This document shows positions 1 to 11,724 of a stretch of 64,000 nt of DNA, piece by piece (position 1 is the stretch's first letter; each line of letters opens with the position of its first letter). Origin of the DNA: Ilex aquifolium (lineage: Eukaryota > Streptophyta > Magnoliopsida > Aquifoliales > Aquifoliaceae); assembly GCA_951799425.1 (NCBI GenBank), contig OX637409.1, positions 10,264,960-10,328,959 of the forward strand, in the 5' to 3' direction. A program made the position numbers and the translations under genes. The notes beneath the pieces are model-generated. The model made no database searches. It saw nothing but the letters and a program-made list of their open reading frames with translations, and was not told the origin of the DNA.

Positions 1-967
1 TTACTTTATTCCCCTTCACTTGTCGGTGGAGTGAATTACTTTTACTTAGTGTGAATTCTGACTCTTTTGCAGGACCATGTGACAACTGGGTCCCGACTGC
101 TTACTATTGACTGAAAGCTAATCGTTGAGTGACTCCTCCTTTCGATGGAAAAAGAGCCTTGTTATTGAAATGATTCCATCAAGCGTGCTAAAAGACAACT
201 TTTCTTTCTTTTGATGAAGAAAGTAATGACTGAAGTCTTTAAGCACATGGGAGCTGGAATCACGGATTGGATAAGTCATAGGCATCATCAGGATTTTGGG
301 CATCTTGAAATGTATCAAATGACTGGCTTACTGAAGCTTCTGATGAAGTAGAAGAATCATCATTGTCTTGGCTGGCTTGCTGGAGTAGTTGCTGGGCTAA
401 TTCAATTAACTGAGATGATTTTTCTTCTGTGGTTTGCTGGAAGGCTTTGGTGAACACTTGTATTGCTTTTCTGGTAATGCCTAATCATCATGAGTAGAGA
501 TTTTGAGTGCCGACATTGTTGACTTGACCACTGGCGGGGGTGTATTGGTAGCTGATCTTGTAATTTTTACTAGAGTAGGAACCTTTATTGGAAATTCTGC
601 TTTAACTTGGGCAATAATTCTTTGGTGGTCGAATTTAGCCCACCATTTGACAAAGAATTGTCGGGTAACTGTGTTAGCAGTAATGGAATACTGCAACTTT
701 AAGATCCAAGGAACCTTGTATTTACTCATAAAAAGGAATAATGTAAGGAACTGTGAATCATGCTAACTAATTTTGAAACAAGAGGAGAAATAGATTGCTT
801 GATCTTGAAGTTCTGTTGGGAGGATTTCAACCAAGGGGCCGTGCATTTGCCAGCACTGTAAAAACTAGGAAGGAATTTGGCTCTTGAAATCCTTAGAGAA
901 CTGGAGGAACCAGGAGTGAGCATAAGACTCATCCTGATAGAGTAGCAATTTAAACCACGACTCTTTG
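1..967 (-). pseudogene. Degraded tryptophan-rich retroelement-like coding fragment
   Basis: Read on the minus strand, about 960 to 260 carries several adjacent open stretches broken by stops and a frameshift. The first (about 960-770) has an HSWFLQF-type motif followed, after an in-frame TAG where a Trp codon would be expected, by a Gln/Pro-containing stretch. The next (481-729) begins MSKYKVPWIL and contains FFVKWW. The last (260-457) is rich in Gln, Ser and Asp. From memory, tryptophan-rich modules like these occur in polyproteins of plant retroelements or endogenous pararetroviruses, but I could not check this and give no family name. The fragment is interrupted by solo LTR S1 at 968, and its upstream part may lie in 3052-3359. 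It is clearly not functional. Confidence 0.35.
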
Positions 968-2477
968 TGTAACGCCCCAAAATCCCCTTTGGATGACATT
1001 ACTATTTAAAAGCATTCACATCATGAGAGCAACTAATAAGATCCATAATTAAAGAAAATTTCATTCCATCATCCACAATATCTACAAGATCATCCCAAAA
1101 GAATAAGTCAAACAATGGCCATTACATCCAAAAGAATATGCCCAACTATGACAATTACATCCCAAAAATCAACTATTAATTTACAGCGGAATAACAAAAA
1201 TATTAATATGAACAATATTCTCAAAGGAATCTCCTAGTCTAGAACGTAAAAAGAACAATTCTAGACATTCCCCTCCGGATCTACATGCCCCTCAACTTGA
1301 GCTTCCCAAAGCACCTACTCGTCAACTCCGAGCTCTTCTTCTAAACCATAATCTAAAAATATATTATTTGTAGGGGGTGAGCACTAAGCTCTGTAGCAAC
1401 ATCCTCCCAAACTCGAACAAGATTTAGAAAACATATAAAACAAGTCGGTCTCATTTTACAAATATCATATATACCTTTTGAAAGAAAACAATGACAATTC
1501 ATCCGATCTCAAGTGTAAGCAATAACAATGATTTAAATGAAGAAATAAACCAATTCCCAACCATAAACAATAACTCACAATGTATCTCAAAACACAACTT
1601 GTATCTGTATCCACATTATGTATCTCAGGTATGATGTGTGATATCGCATGAATTAAGCACATTGAGAATATCCTGGCCCACACTCACACACCCATCCTCA
1701 CAAGGATATATAACTTTAGGAAGGGCGTATACCAACACATTGGCAGTGACGAATCCAACCCAGGAATAGTATACTAACCCTCAGCCTCAATAACACGTGA
1801 GCGAATAGTGATTTGGTCCTCGCAAGGCCACTACGAGTGATAGGGAACCTTCAAACCCACATGGAGTAAGAAACGCATCTAACCCACTCTACGATATCCG
1901 GTCAACGGCCACCCATGGTCATCCAAACATCCACAAGAGATACAATACCCAACAATTTCTCAAATCACAAGCAAATCCAAAAATCCCCAAATTTCACATG
2001 TATTATTTCAATAGACAATTTAAGAAAATATGCAAGATATCATCAAAAATACCATTTTATTGTTCAATACAAAGAACTAGAGTTTTGAATTCAAGAACAA
2101 AGGAAAAATCAAGAGAAAAATCAATTTCTCTTGAAAACTAGGGTTTTGAGGCAAGAAAAAGTGATTCCATGGCTATCTAACATAGCTTTGTTCAAAACAT
2201 GGTCATATTTACAAGAGTATCAAGAAATAATGATTTCATAGCATATATATAGGATTGAGAGTAAAAACATACATATACATAAATCCTACCCTCAATGAAC
2301 AAGAGTGAGAAGAAACCCCTACCTTCTTCTTCCTTAGTGTTCTTGAAAAACTTGAAGTTTTGATCCTCTTCAATGTGTAAATCCTTCCTTGATCTTGTGT
2401 TTTCCCCTTCTTTCCTCCTCTCTAAGTCTTCCTAGGGTTAGAAATGTTGAAATGATGCAAAGAGAGGCGTCCTTATG

Positions 2478-2485
2478 TATTTATA
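2478..2485 (-). promoter_or_regulatory. TATA box of S1
   Basis: TATAAATA on the minus strand, 53 bp downstream of the last palindrome. Confidence 0.65.
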
Positions 2486-2538
2486 GGGTGAGAAATGGTC
2501 TCCTGTGCGCGATTTCTGAAACCCTGATTTCTAACTCA

Positions 2539-2668
2539 CGTTCGAACGTCATTGGCGTTCGAACGTTTGTTGCTCCCAATAATTTTGTTTTTCCATCAGA
2601 CAAGAGTACTGGAACGCACTTTCGTTCGAACGTTTATTCACGTTCGAACGTCGATTCACGTTCGAACG
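2539..2668 (-). promoter_or_regulatory. CGTTCGAACG palindrome array of S1
   Basis: Five perfect CGTTCGAACG copies start at 2539, 2556, 2623, 2641 and 2659. Between the second and third is the AGTACT module (about 2570-2617), partly decayed. The gap from the nearest palindrome to the TATA box is 53 bp. Function is inferred from position. Confidence 0.75.
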
Positions 2669-3051
2669 GAATTCCTATTTTTTCTTAAACTTCCAGTGAA
2701 GTTTTAGCCTATTTAGAGATTGATTTGGAAAATTTTTGTGAAATACACTTTTGTAGCCCTGGAAGTATAATATCTACTGTAAAAATTTCAGATCAAACAG
2801 ACATTAGGATAAAAAGTTATGATCCAAATACTAGGAAGTGTCCAAAATTCATCTTACCCAAAATATCTCTAAACTGCGATTTCACTCCGAAATACTTCCA
2901 ACTTTCTACAACATACTCTATTACCTCCACTAACATCTTTATTTCTACTTTTATCCTCTACATAGTTCATGCATACATCATTATATATATTAGCATTTCA
3001 AAAATAATTACGTTGCTATGTAGAGATAAGAATGTGGGGGTTTACACTTTG

Positions 3052-3359
3052 TAGTCATAATAACTAAATTGCTTGTTATGGCCAGTGATATCCCCATTCT
3101 TTTAAAGAAATGAACTTTTGTATATACAACGAGTGATATACAATTTTACTGGGGTCATTCCTATTAGGGATAAGTTTGACGAAAATTGACTGTGTATGAA
3201 ACAGGATGTCCTGGTAAAACTGTAATGTTTTTTTAGGATCAAGTGGAATAAAATTCCAACTTGGTTCAAGATAGGCATTGACTAGGTCTTTACACTGGTT
3301 AAATGAGCATGAATTGGTTCTATAATGAACAAGTTATGGGCTGTAGATTTTGGGATATA
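3052..3359. other. Unassigned flank between S1 and ATH-A
   Basis: About 310 bp that continued 1-967 before S1 inserted. I see no open frame, repeat or RNA gene. It ends where the ATH-A LTR begins (TGATTAGTAG at 3360). The five bases before the LTR are ATATA, which do not match the bases after the ATH-A 3' end. Confidence 0.6.
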
Positions 3360-3543
3360 TGATTAGTAGTTAAAATTAGCAACTTACTATGCCTTTTTAA
3401 GACTAATTATGCTTTGATAGAGTTTCAATGATGATATTTCAGGAGAAATATTGTACAAGGGCCTGAAGTCAATGGATACCAAATTTTCATGCAACACCCA
3501 TAATGTTATGGAAGAAAATTGGAGAAGTTTGAAACAAGGCATG

Positions 3544-3854
3544 AACGTTCGAACAACAATCCACGTTCGAACGTCCTCTTGAATTATTTGAGGACCAGAC
3601 TGCTGAGGTGATGATACATGGCGTGTTACAGCTAAGAAGAAAGACAAAGAGGTACTTGAGTACCACGTTCGAATGCCACTCTACGTTTGAACGTTGGCTT
3701 GAATTAATTGAGGACCCCCTGGAAGAGTGCAATGGTATATAGCGTGTTACAGTTACTCTCAACAGAAGAACAAAGGCCACTTGAGTAGGAAGTTCAAACT
3801 CCGTCTGGCGTTCGAATGCCCATTAAGGAAGATAGGAGGCAACGTTCGAACGTT
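3544..3854 (+). promoter_or_regulatory. Decayed CGTTCGAACG array in ATH-A LTR
   Basis: Two perfect copies (3564-3573, 3843-3852) and about five decayed ones (near 3546, 3665, 3683, 3790, 3809). Most decayed copies differ by C-to-T or G-to-A at a CpG. The last copy is about 116 bp before the TATA box. Confidence 0.65.
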
Positions 3855-3968
3855 GTCCCCAGACAGCCTGCAGAGTGGTTGATTTTCTATCCAGACCTTG
3901 GGGCATTCACTTGGACTTTGAAGACCTTATACTATTCTTTCACATTTCCTTGCCCCCTCCTCCTTGTC

Positions 3969-3976
3969 TATAAATA
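3969..3976 (+). promoter_or_regulatory. TATA box of ATH-A LTR
   Basis: TATAAATA in the context CTATAAATACTCCC, shared with the ATH-B LTR (14812-14819). Confidence 0.65.
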
Positions 3977-5137
3977 CTCCCATTGCGGGAGCTTCAGAAG
4001 AGATACACTTAGGAGAGCTAGAGCTAGTTATAGAGTTAGAATTACATTTACTTGCATAGAGGAAGATAGATCATCTTTTGGTTGAGGAGGAAACCCTCCA
4101 AAAGTGACTAGCTTTCTTCTACTTTCATTATTAGTTTTATTTGCTTCCATTGTTTGAGCTTCCTTCTTCCCTTAGAGGAGTGAAACTCTTTCACTTTTCT
4201 AGAGCTTTACCAAAGCCGTGAAGGGTGGAACGTGATTCACTCATTCTTCGTCAAAGAACGGCTCCTTGTGTAGTGTGTTTTACCTTGTAACTCCTCAACT
4301 TGGAGGGATGAGAATCACTTACTTTTCTAGCTTTACCAAAGCCATGAAGAGTGAGTAGTTTCTCATTCACTCTTTAGTAAGAGGTGATGGACATGTATAA
4401 ATCATTCAGAAGTTATATTTGTGCATTTCGTTTATGCATAATGTTTTATCTCTTACTTTCTTATTGAATAATTGAATGCATCTAGCAAAGCTAAGGTACT
4501 TTGCACAACCATGAGTCCTTTCTATGACATAGATGACTCTTGGCATAGGAAGACTCATTGGTCCTTTGCAAGTACTCCAGCTAGATCTTCATGACTACCT
4601 TTCAATCTTCATCATTATTGTGCTTCAACAAAGAATGGAATACTAACACCATGGTTGGATGCCTTGTAGAAACACTTGCTTGTTTGTAGACGGGTTGAGT
4701 CTCGGCACAGACAATTCTTGTAAATCTCTACAAAGACATCGGAACCATGCTCTTAATTCTCACAATCTATTTTTATCTTCCGATTAACTTTATGTTGACA
4801 CAGGTGTTAATTGAGTTCCCAAGCATAAGTATAACAACCGGATGATTGACTACATGTCCAGATCCTCGAGCTAAATGGTGACTTTTACATTTGAGATTAT
4901 ATTATATTGTTTCTAGAAAATCCTCTTGGAAAGAATTTGATATTCTATCCAGGAAAATCCATAAACATCATAACTTTAAATCTCAAGGGTTCCAGTCACT
5001 TTGGTATCTGTCACTACTTACTTCGAAACACCAACATTAGTTCCCTGCGGATTCGACTCCGGACTTAACCGGATTATTACTACAACTTGACCACCTGCAC
5101 TTGGGTGTACACATGCTTGGCATCGAAGTCAAGTTTT

Positions 5138-5155
5138 TGGCGCCGTTGCCAAGGA
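5138..5155 (+). other. Primer-binding site, tRNA-Asp, ATH-A
   Basis: TGGCGCCGTTGCCAAGGA, the reverse complement of the plant tRNA-Asp 3' end including CCA, with two mismatches relative to ATH-B. It starts reverse transcription of the element, and its place fixes the LTR end at 5131. Confidence 0.9.
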
Positions 5156-5237
5156 ACCAAAAATGTGTTTTAAGGTAAAAGGTAAAAAGATCTTCATTTG
5201 TGTATATATTTTGATTTACTGTGTATAATTTTATTTT

Positions 5238-7017
5238 ATGTCTAAGGACGATCCTCACTTTCAAAATTTTTCAGCAGAATCTGTTGGGTCTGTCAATCAA
5301 TCTGAACCATTTTCACCTCGATCTGTAGCAGACTATTTTGACAATAGTATGACAAATAATGAGAGACAAGGAGAAGTTCCTATGAGAGAGGGGAAAATTC
5401 CTAAGATTCGAACTCTACGGGATTACTTACATCCCACAAGAAACAGTGTCCTCTCTTATTTTGTGTTTCTTGCAAATGCGCCCCTCTTTATTGTAAAGGT
5501 GGGGACAGTGCAACTACTACCTCAATTTCATGGACTCAAGGCAGGAAACTCATATCTGCATATAAAAGATTTTGAGGAGGTATGTGGAACATTCCAAGAC
5601 AATTCTGAACTGGCCAAGTTGAAACTTTTTTCTTTCTCTTTAAGGGACAAAGATAAACAATAACTAAACTCTTTGAAAGCCCATTCAATACCAACTTGGC
5701 ATGCATTATAGAATGAGTTTTTTTAGAAAACAATTTCCCCTACACCGTACCAATGCACTCAAAAGGCAAATCATGAATTTTTTGGTCAAAGAGGGGGAAA
5801 AATTTTACCAATGTTGGGAGAGATTCAAGGATATTCTCCAATCCTGTCCACACCATGCTTTTGAAATTTGGACTTTGGTAGGATTTTTCTATGACTCCTT
5901 GCCTACTAGACTATGTCAGTTTGATGAAATGATGGCTCAAGGAGAGTTCATGGAAAAGAGTCCGGAGGAGGCATTCAATTTTTTTGACACCATATCTGAT
6001 AGTTTTCAGATGTGGGACTCAGCCTCTCCTACCACTATTGAAACCAGACCATCTACTTTCCAAGGGGATAAGTATGTCTTGAAAGAAGATGATAACCTAA
6101 GAACGAAAATGTCCACCCTGTCTCGGAAGCTTGAAGCTTTAGAGATGAAAAATGTACATCAAGTTGATGTTGGCCCTCCCACAGAACAAGTGTGTGGGAT
6201 TTGTGCACTGATAGGACACCCTACTGGGGAGTGTCCTACCATTCTGGCATTCAAAGAAGTCTTGTTGGAACAAACAAATACAATTTTCAACTTCAACAAG
6301 CCTTATTCCAACCTGTATTTTGAAACATATAATCTAGGGTGGCGGAATCACCCAAACTTCAGTTGGAGAAACACACAACCAACTCCCATGAATCCACAAC
6401 AAAGTTCACCACCACCTCCTCAAGGACCTCCTGCATATCAACCATACCAACCACTATATAAGAGAAGTCTTGAGGATACACTGAATCAATTCATGCAAAC
6501 CCAAATGAACTACAACACTCACTCCACGCAGGCTTTCAGTGGTTTCAAAGCCCAGACCACCCAGTCTTTCGAGGATCTCAAAAGCCACATCCAAAATTTG
6601 ACCCAATCGATGACCACACATGAGAAGGGCAAGTTTCCTGCCCAACCAAAACAACCACAAGGCCAATTTCATGTGGGAAATCCTTCAATCATGGAAACCC
6701 CACAAGAACAAGCTCAAGCTATCACTACACTGAGAAGTGGCAGGGTGATTGACAAAACCATCAGAGACATGTTAATTCCAAAGCCAAGACCTGAGTCAAT
6801 CCCAGTAACTGAACTAGTTGAGCCTGAACCAGCTGAGCTTGAACATGTGATTGAAAAAGAGCCAGAACCATCAAAGAAAAAAGATCCTTCTTCTCTTATT
6901 CCTACTCATTTTCCTCAAAGACTCAAAACAGCACAGAAGTTGAACAACCATCCAGAAATCTACAAGCTCTTTAAGCAAGTGAAAATCAATATCCCACTTC
7001 TGGATGCAATCAAGTAG
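5238..7017 (+). pseudogene. gag: ATH-A gag (Athila type), broken
   Basis: Encodes the capsid/nucleocapsid polyprotein. The first part (5238-5663, 141 codons) starts MSKDDPHFQN and includes the RTLRDYL and FEEVCGTFQD motifs typical of Athila Gag. A stop and frameshift near 5661-5700 break it. The second part (5701-7017) continues with the Gag core (FGFFYDSLP-type region) and a CCHC zinc knuckle CGICALIGHPTGEC at about 6193-6234, then a Pro/Gln-rich linker and an acidic Glu/Pro region. A TAG at 7015-7017 replaces a Gln codon, after which the same frame continues into protease. It follows the primer site by about 80 bp. Non-functional. Confidence 0.9.
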
Positions 7018-7956
7018 GTTCCCTCTTATTGCAAGTTTCTAAAAGACTTGTGCACAATTAAGAGAAGCCAAAATGTTCAAAAAATAGCCTTCTTGATGGA
7101 ACAAGCCAGTGCCACACTTCAACACAAAATCCCTCCAAAATACAAAGATCCAGGGTGTCCAACTGTGTCATGTGTCATTGGAAACTTCAGAATAGAACAA
7201 GCTCTGCTGGATCTTGGAGCCAGTGTCAATTTGCTCCTTTTCTCTGTCTATCAAAAATTGGGTCTAGGTGAACTCAAACCCACTTGTATTACACTCTAGT
7301 TGGCAGATAGGTCTGTCAAAGTCTCGAGAGACATTGTTGAGGATGTCCTTGTTCAGGTAGATAACTTCGTCTTTCCTGTTGATTTCATTGTTTTGGACAC
7401 TTAGTCAGCAATACATTTAGAGAACCAAATTTCTGTCATTCTTGGTCGACCCTTCCTAGCAACCTCCAATGCATTGATCAATTGCAGGAATGGATTCATG
7501 AAACTAAATTTTGGGAATATGACTCTTGGGCTTAATATTTTCAATATTGCCAAGAACCTTGGAGAGAACAGGGAAGTGAGAGAAGTAAATTCCATTGAGT
7601 CTTTGGTCCACGACCATTTGAATGATACATTTTGTGAAACTTCTACTGAATCCTGTCTGTTGGAACCTATCACATCTAAGTTAACAGAGGGTGATCAAAA
7701 TCCACAAAATTGCCCCGCTCATGCTGTTGATACATGGGCACCCAAATTTGAAGAACTTTCATCAAGTGGTACAAAACTACTTTCATCAAGTTTCAAGCCA
7801 CCAAAGTCTGAACTAAAACCTCTCCCATCTGACCTAAAATATGCATTCTTAGGGAAGAACGAGTCATACCCAGTGGTAATTTCATCTAAGCTTGTAGAGT
7901 TGCAAGAGTCTAAGTTGATTGAAGTCCTTAGACGCCATAAAAGCACCATTGGGTAA
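7018..7956 (+). pseudogene. pol: ATH-A protease and pre-RT linker, broken
   Basis: Same frame as the second gag part. The aspartic protease active site reads DLGAS (within LLDLGASVNLLL, about 7207-7242), as is usual in Athila elements. Stops at 7297-7299 and 7402-7404 interrupt it. The linker before RT (7474-7956) includes an LKYAFLG stretch that precedes RT in Athila pol. At about 7955 a short stretch of the expected reading is missing and the frame changes to that of 7919-9007. Confidence 0.85.
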
Positions 7957-9298
7957 TCATGCTATATACCTTGAGGAGGATTTAAAACCCTCTCCTCAAA
8001 TGCAAGGATGGTTAAACCCTCACATGAAGGAGGTTGTAAGAATTAAGGTGCTCAAACTATTGGATGCTAGAATAATCTTTTCGATCTTTGATAGTAAATG
8101 GGTTAGCCCAACCCAAGTTGTGCCTAAGAAGTCTGGGGTCACAGTGGTTAAAAATGATGATAATGAACTGATACCAACTCGAGTCGTCACAAGATGGCGA
8201 ATGTGCATAGACTATCGAAAACTCAATTTGGTAACTAGGAAAGACCATTTTCCTCTTCCTTTTGTTGATCAAGTCTTAGAAAGAATTCTAGGACATGAAT
8301 TCTACTGTTTCTTATATGGGAATTCTGTGTACAATCAAATTGAGATAGTACTAGATGACCAGGAGAAAATAACATTCACATGCCCCTTTGGAACCTTTGC
8401 ATTCAAAAAGATGTCATTTGAACTTTGTAACGCTCCTGCAACATTTCAATGGTGCATGCTGAGTTTGTTTAGGGACATGGTTGAGAAATTTTTGGAAGTG
8501 TTCATGGATGATTTTTCTTTATATGGGGATTCGTTTGATTTGTGTCTGAAAAATCTGGAGAAAGTGTTGATAAGATGTAAGGATGCCAATCTAGTGCTCA
8601 ATTGGGAGAAATGCTATTTCATGATAACACAAGGCATTGTCCTAGGTCACATTGTGTCATCTGAAGGCATGAAAGTTGACAAGGCAAAAATAGATCTGAT
8701 TGGAAATTTGCCTGCTCCCAAGACTGTTAAAGATGTCCGATCATTTTTAAGACGTGTAGAATTCTGTAGGAGATTCATAAAAGACTTTAGTACCATATCT
8801 AAACCCATGTGTCATCTCCTAAGTCAGGATGTATCTTTTGTGTTGAGTGAAGCATGTCAGAAAGCTTTCGATAAGCTTAAAGGTATGTTAATTTCTGCCC
8901 TAATAATGCAACCTCCTGACTGGACTCTACCATTTGAATTAATGTGTGATGCAAGTGATTATACTGTAGGAGCTGTGTTGGGACAAAGAAAGGATAAGAA
9001 ACCCTAAGTGATTTACTATGCAAGTAAAACTTTTAAAGATGCTCAAATGAATTATTCCACAACTGAAAAAGAATTGCTTGCTGTAGTTTTTGCTCTGGAG
9101 AAATTTTGTTCTTACCTTGTTAGTTCTTCTGTTATTGTGTTCACTGACCATGTAACATTAAAATTCTTGCTCACAAAGAAAGATGCCAAGCCAAGGCTCT
9201 TAAGGTGGATACTCTTACTACAAGAGTTTGATTTGATCATTAAGGACAAGAAGGGTGTTGAGAATGTGGTGGCAGGTCATCTATCCAGGTCAACGTAA
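7919..9298 (+). pseudogene. pol: ATH-A reverse transcriptase and RNase H, broken
   Basis: Copies element RNA to DNA and removes the RNA strand. RT carries KWVSPTQVVPKKSG, CIDYRKLN, the catalytic box VFMDDFSLYG (Asp pair present) and QGIVLGH. RNase H begins at FELMCDASDY and, after a stop at 9005-9007, continues in the same frame with [22 protein letters not shown] and FTDH. Several normally constant residues have changed (for example FLYGNSVYNQ for the usual FLDG-S-YNQ, and FLRRVEF for FLGHAGF). Sequence signatures place it in the Athila lineage. Confidence 0.9.
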
Positions 9299-9339
9299 CA
9301 ATTTCATAAGGATGGGCTGCCAATCAATGAAAATTTCCT

Positions 9340-10691
9340 GATGAACAACTGTTCACAGTCATGGAAACCCCATGGTACATTGATATTGCTAACTTTTTTG
9401 CCACTGATACGTTTCCTCCTTCCTTTACAATGATGGATAAGAAGAAATTTCTGAGGGAGGTTCGTAATTTCTTTTGGGAGGATCCATACGTGTTTAAGTA
9501 CTTTAAGGATATAATCATAAGGCGTTGCGTCCTCGATCATGAGAGCTGACAGGTAATATCTTTTTGTCATTCGAAAGCGTGTGGTGGCCATTTTTCATCT
9601 AAAAAAACCACTGCGAAAATCTTGCAGTGTAGATTTTATTGGCCCACATTTTTTAAAGATGTCCATGCCTTTTGTCTAACATGTGATAGATGTCAAAGGT
9701 TGGGAAACATTTCTAAAAGAAACATGATACCCATGAACCCAATTCTGGTAATCAAAATTTTTGACTGTTGGGGCATCGATTTTATGGGACCATTTCCCCA
9801 TTCCTTTGGCTATCTATATATTTTACTGGTTGTCGATTATGTGTCCAAATGGGTTGAAGTAATTTCCTGCTGAAATATTGATCACTGAACAGTGATCAAA
9901 TTTTTAAAAGAAAATATTTTGTCGAGGTTTAGAATTTCTAAATCCATTATAAGTGATGGGGGGTGCTCATTTTTGTAATTGTCATTTTTGGAATTTGATA
10001 AAAAAGTACTTGATTTCTCATAAAATTGCAACCCCTTATTATCCACAGACTAGTGAACAGACTGAATTAGCTAATCGAGAGATCAAACTGATTTTATAAA
10101 AAAATAGTAAACACAAACCGCAAAGATTGGTCGTTAAGATTAACTGATGCACTCTAGGCATATCGCACTGCTTTTAAAATAATTTTAGGCATGTCTCCTT
10201 ATCGATTAGTCTATGGCAAGACTTGTCACCTTCCTGTGGAATTGGAACACATAATATACTGGACCATTAAAACAATGAACTTTGAGCTAGACAAGGCTGG
10301 ACTCTCAAGAAAACTTCAGATTAATGAGTTAGAGGAATTGAGAAATGAGGCATATGACAACGTGAAAATTGCAAAGGAAATGATGAAGATTTTTCATGAT
10401 AAAAACATATTGAGAAAAACCTTTACCCCTTCACAGAAAGTCTTCTTATTCAATTCAAGGCTTCGCCTGTTTCTTGGTAAGTTGAGATCAAGGTGGACTG
10501 GGCCTTACATTGTTAAACAAATGTTTGGACATGAAGCAGTGGAAGTGGAAAATCCATCAAATGGTAATATTTTTACTGTCAATGGTCAACATTTGAAACC
10601 ATTTTTGGAAGACTTTGTTAAAGATGTGGAAACCATTTTTTTAATGGATCCAGAATATTCCTCCGAGATTCGTGCCTGCCGACACAAATAG
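9340..10691 (+). pseudogene. pol: ATH-A integrase, broken
   Basis: Joins element DNA to the target. The N-terminal zinc region (HSKACGGHF ... CLTCDRC) is split by a stop near 9547. The core has the first Asp in GIDFMGPF, the second in ISDGG (about 9950) and the Glu in QTELANREI (about 10060), with stops and frameshifts between. The C-terminal part is open from 10191 to 10691 (166 codons, [10 protein letters not shown] to ACRHK) with the [11 protein letters not shown] motif that ends Athila integrases. Confidence 0.88.
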
Positions 10692-11313
10692 GGGTCTGAT
10701 CAGTAAAAATCCAACTCAAACCGACCAGAAAGGACGCCTTTACAAGGCCTCCAACTTTTTCCCTTTTTCCCCATCCTCCGCTGTCTTTCTTCTTCTTATT
10801 CTTCTTCGTTTTCTCTGTTCTCTGTAAAACAACCCACCCCCTGCAAATCCATGGCCACACACTCCACAGACACAATCATTTTGCTTCATGTTTTGCATTT
10901 TAATTTTGTATTTGCTCATGGGTGTCCTGCTCTTGTTCACACTCACACACAAGGATTTCCATCTTACCCGAAACCCAGATCTTTGTAAAGATGATTAACT
11001 AGTGTATTTTGTTTGTAGGCGTCGGCAGATGAACATATCTCTGTTTTCAAACCTAACTCCTTTGCGTATACCAGTAAATTCGAAACATTGGGGACAATGT
11101 TGAGTTTATTTTGGGGGTGAGAACTACAGTTCATATTTCAGTTCATATTTTGTGCCTTTAATTTTTTTTTCTTGATCGTATTGTGTATTCTGTCTTGTAG
11201 TTTGCATTTTTACATTCTTTATAGTGATGATCATGTCTTTAAAGTAGCTTTAGTCGTCTTTGTGACTGACAGACATTAAAGAACCAGATAGAGTGTCTTA
11301 AAGCTTTGCAAGC
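10692..11313 (+). other. ATH-A post-pol leader: splice-like site, PPT-like tract, stem-loop
   Basis: About 620 bp without a coding region. It begins with a pyrimidine-rich stretch (10740-10830). A 3'-splice-like TTTTGTTTGTAG ends at 11018. An inverted repeat AACATTG/CAATGTT lies at about 11085-11102, followed by a purine tract TTTTGGGGGTGA (11109-11120). The conserved CGTCTTTGTGACTG block lies at 11255-11291. The splice-like site, purine tract and CGTCTTT block recur at the same relative places in ATH-B and ATH-C; the AACATTG inverted repeat recurs only in ATH-B as far as I can see. Confidence 0.6.
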
Positions 11314-11724
11314 ATGAATGATAAACTTTTTTGGTTCAGTTTAGGAATTTTACGCACTTTTCTTCCTGATGTGCATTCTGTGATAATTAGAAAAGCAAGA
11401 TTGGTAAGAAAAATCGAAATTCAAGAACAACAAGCAAAATCACTGTGTGGCAGAAACAATTTTGCTAAACGTCGTTGTGCCAAAAGACGTGGTGCCTGTA
11501 AACAAAGTGGCCAGATCTTTCACATGAAAGAATATAATCAGTGTTCTGAATCAATTTTTGGTCGCGCACTCGATCGATTAGACTGGATAGTGAATGGACA
11601 GAGTAAGGATTATCCTGAGATGCCATGCTATTCCAGTACTTTGCTTACCCGTTTTGTGCGACAGGAAATTAGAAGAGTCATTGATTGTTCAAATGACATG
11701 TAGATAGAGGAAGACTCGGATTAG
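11314..11724 (+). pseudogene. ATH-A accessory ORF1 (CCHC-like small basic protein)
   Basis: Open from MNDKLFWFSL for 129 codons to a TAG at 11701-11703. The family frame would run on to the acidic end EEDSD and stop at 11722-11724, so the TAG is probably a late nonsense change. It aligns along its length with ATH-B ORF1 (18036-18446). The motif that is C-x2-C-x4-H-x6-C in the other two copies reads CKQSGQIFHMKEYNQC here, with the second Cys replaced by Ser. It shares PLCG/SLCG, GRALDRLDWIVNG and SKDYP blocks. Function unknown. Confidence 0.7.

Larger units (their letters stand above)
968..3046 (-). mobile_element. Solo LTR S1, chromovirus type, with target duplication CTTTG
   Basis: A complete LTR of 2079 bp lies in reverse orientation. 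On the plus strand it runs from TGTAACGCCCC to GTGGGGGTTTACA. The 5-bp duplication CTTTG occurs at 963-967 and 3047-3051, so this is a clean insertion with the interior lost by LTR-LTR recombination. Its promoter (minus strand) has five perfect CGTTCGAACG palindromes at 2539-2668 and TATAAATA at 2478-2485. It is closely related to the CHR-F and CHR-E LTRs and to S5. Small open frames inside it (for example 2389-2688 and 2725-3054) are chance readings of LTR DNA. Confidence 0.9.
3360..5131 (+). repeat. ATH-A 5' LTR
   Basis: 1772 bp, from TGATTAGTAG to GAAGTCA, ending 6 bp before the primer-binding site. It aligns by eye over most of its length with the ATH-B LTR (14162-16114), and its last 570 bp with 51691-52262. 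It holds a decayed palindrome array (3544-3854) and a TATA box (3969-3976). The longest frames inside it (such as 3816-4085) have no coding character. Confidence 0.9.
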
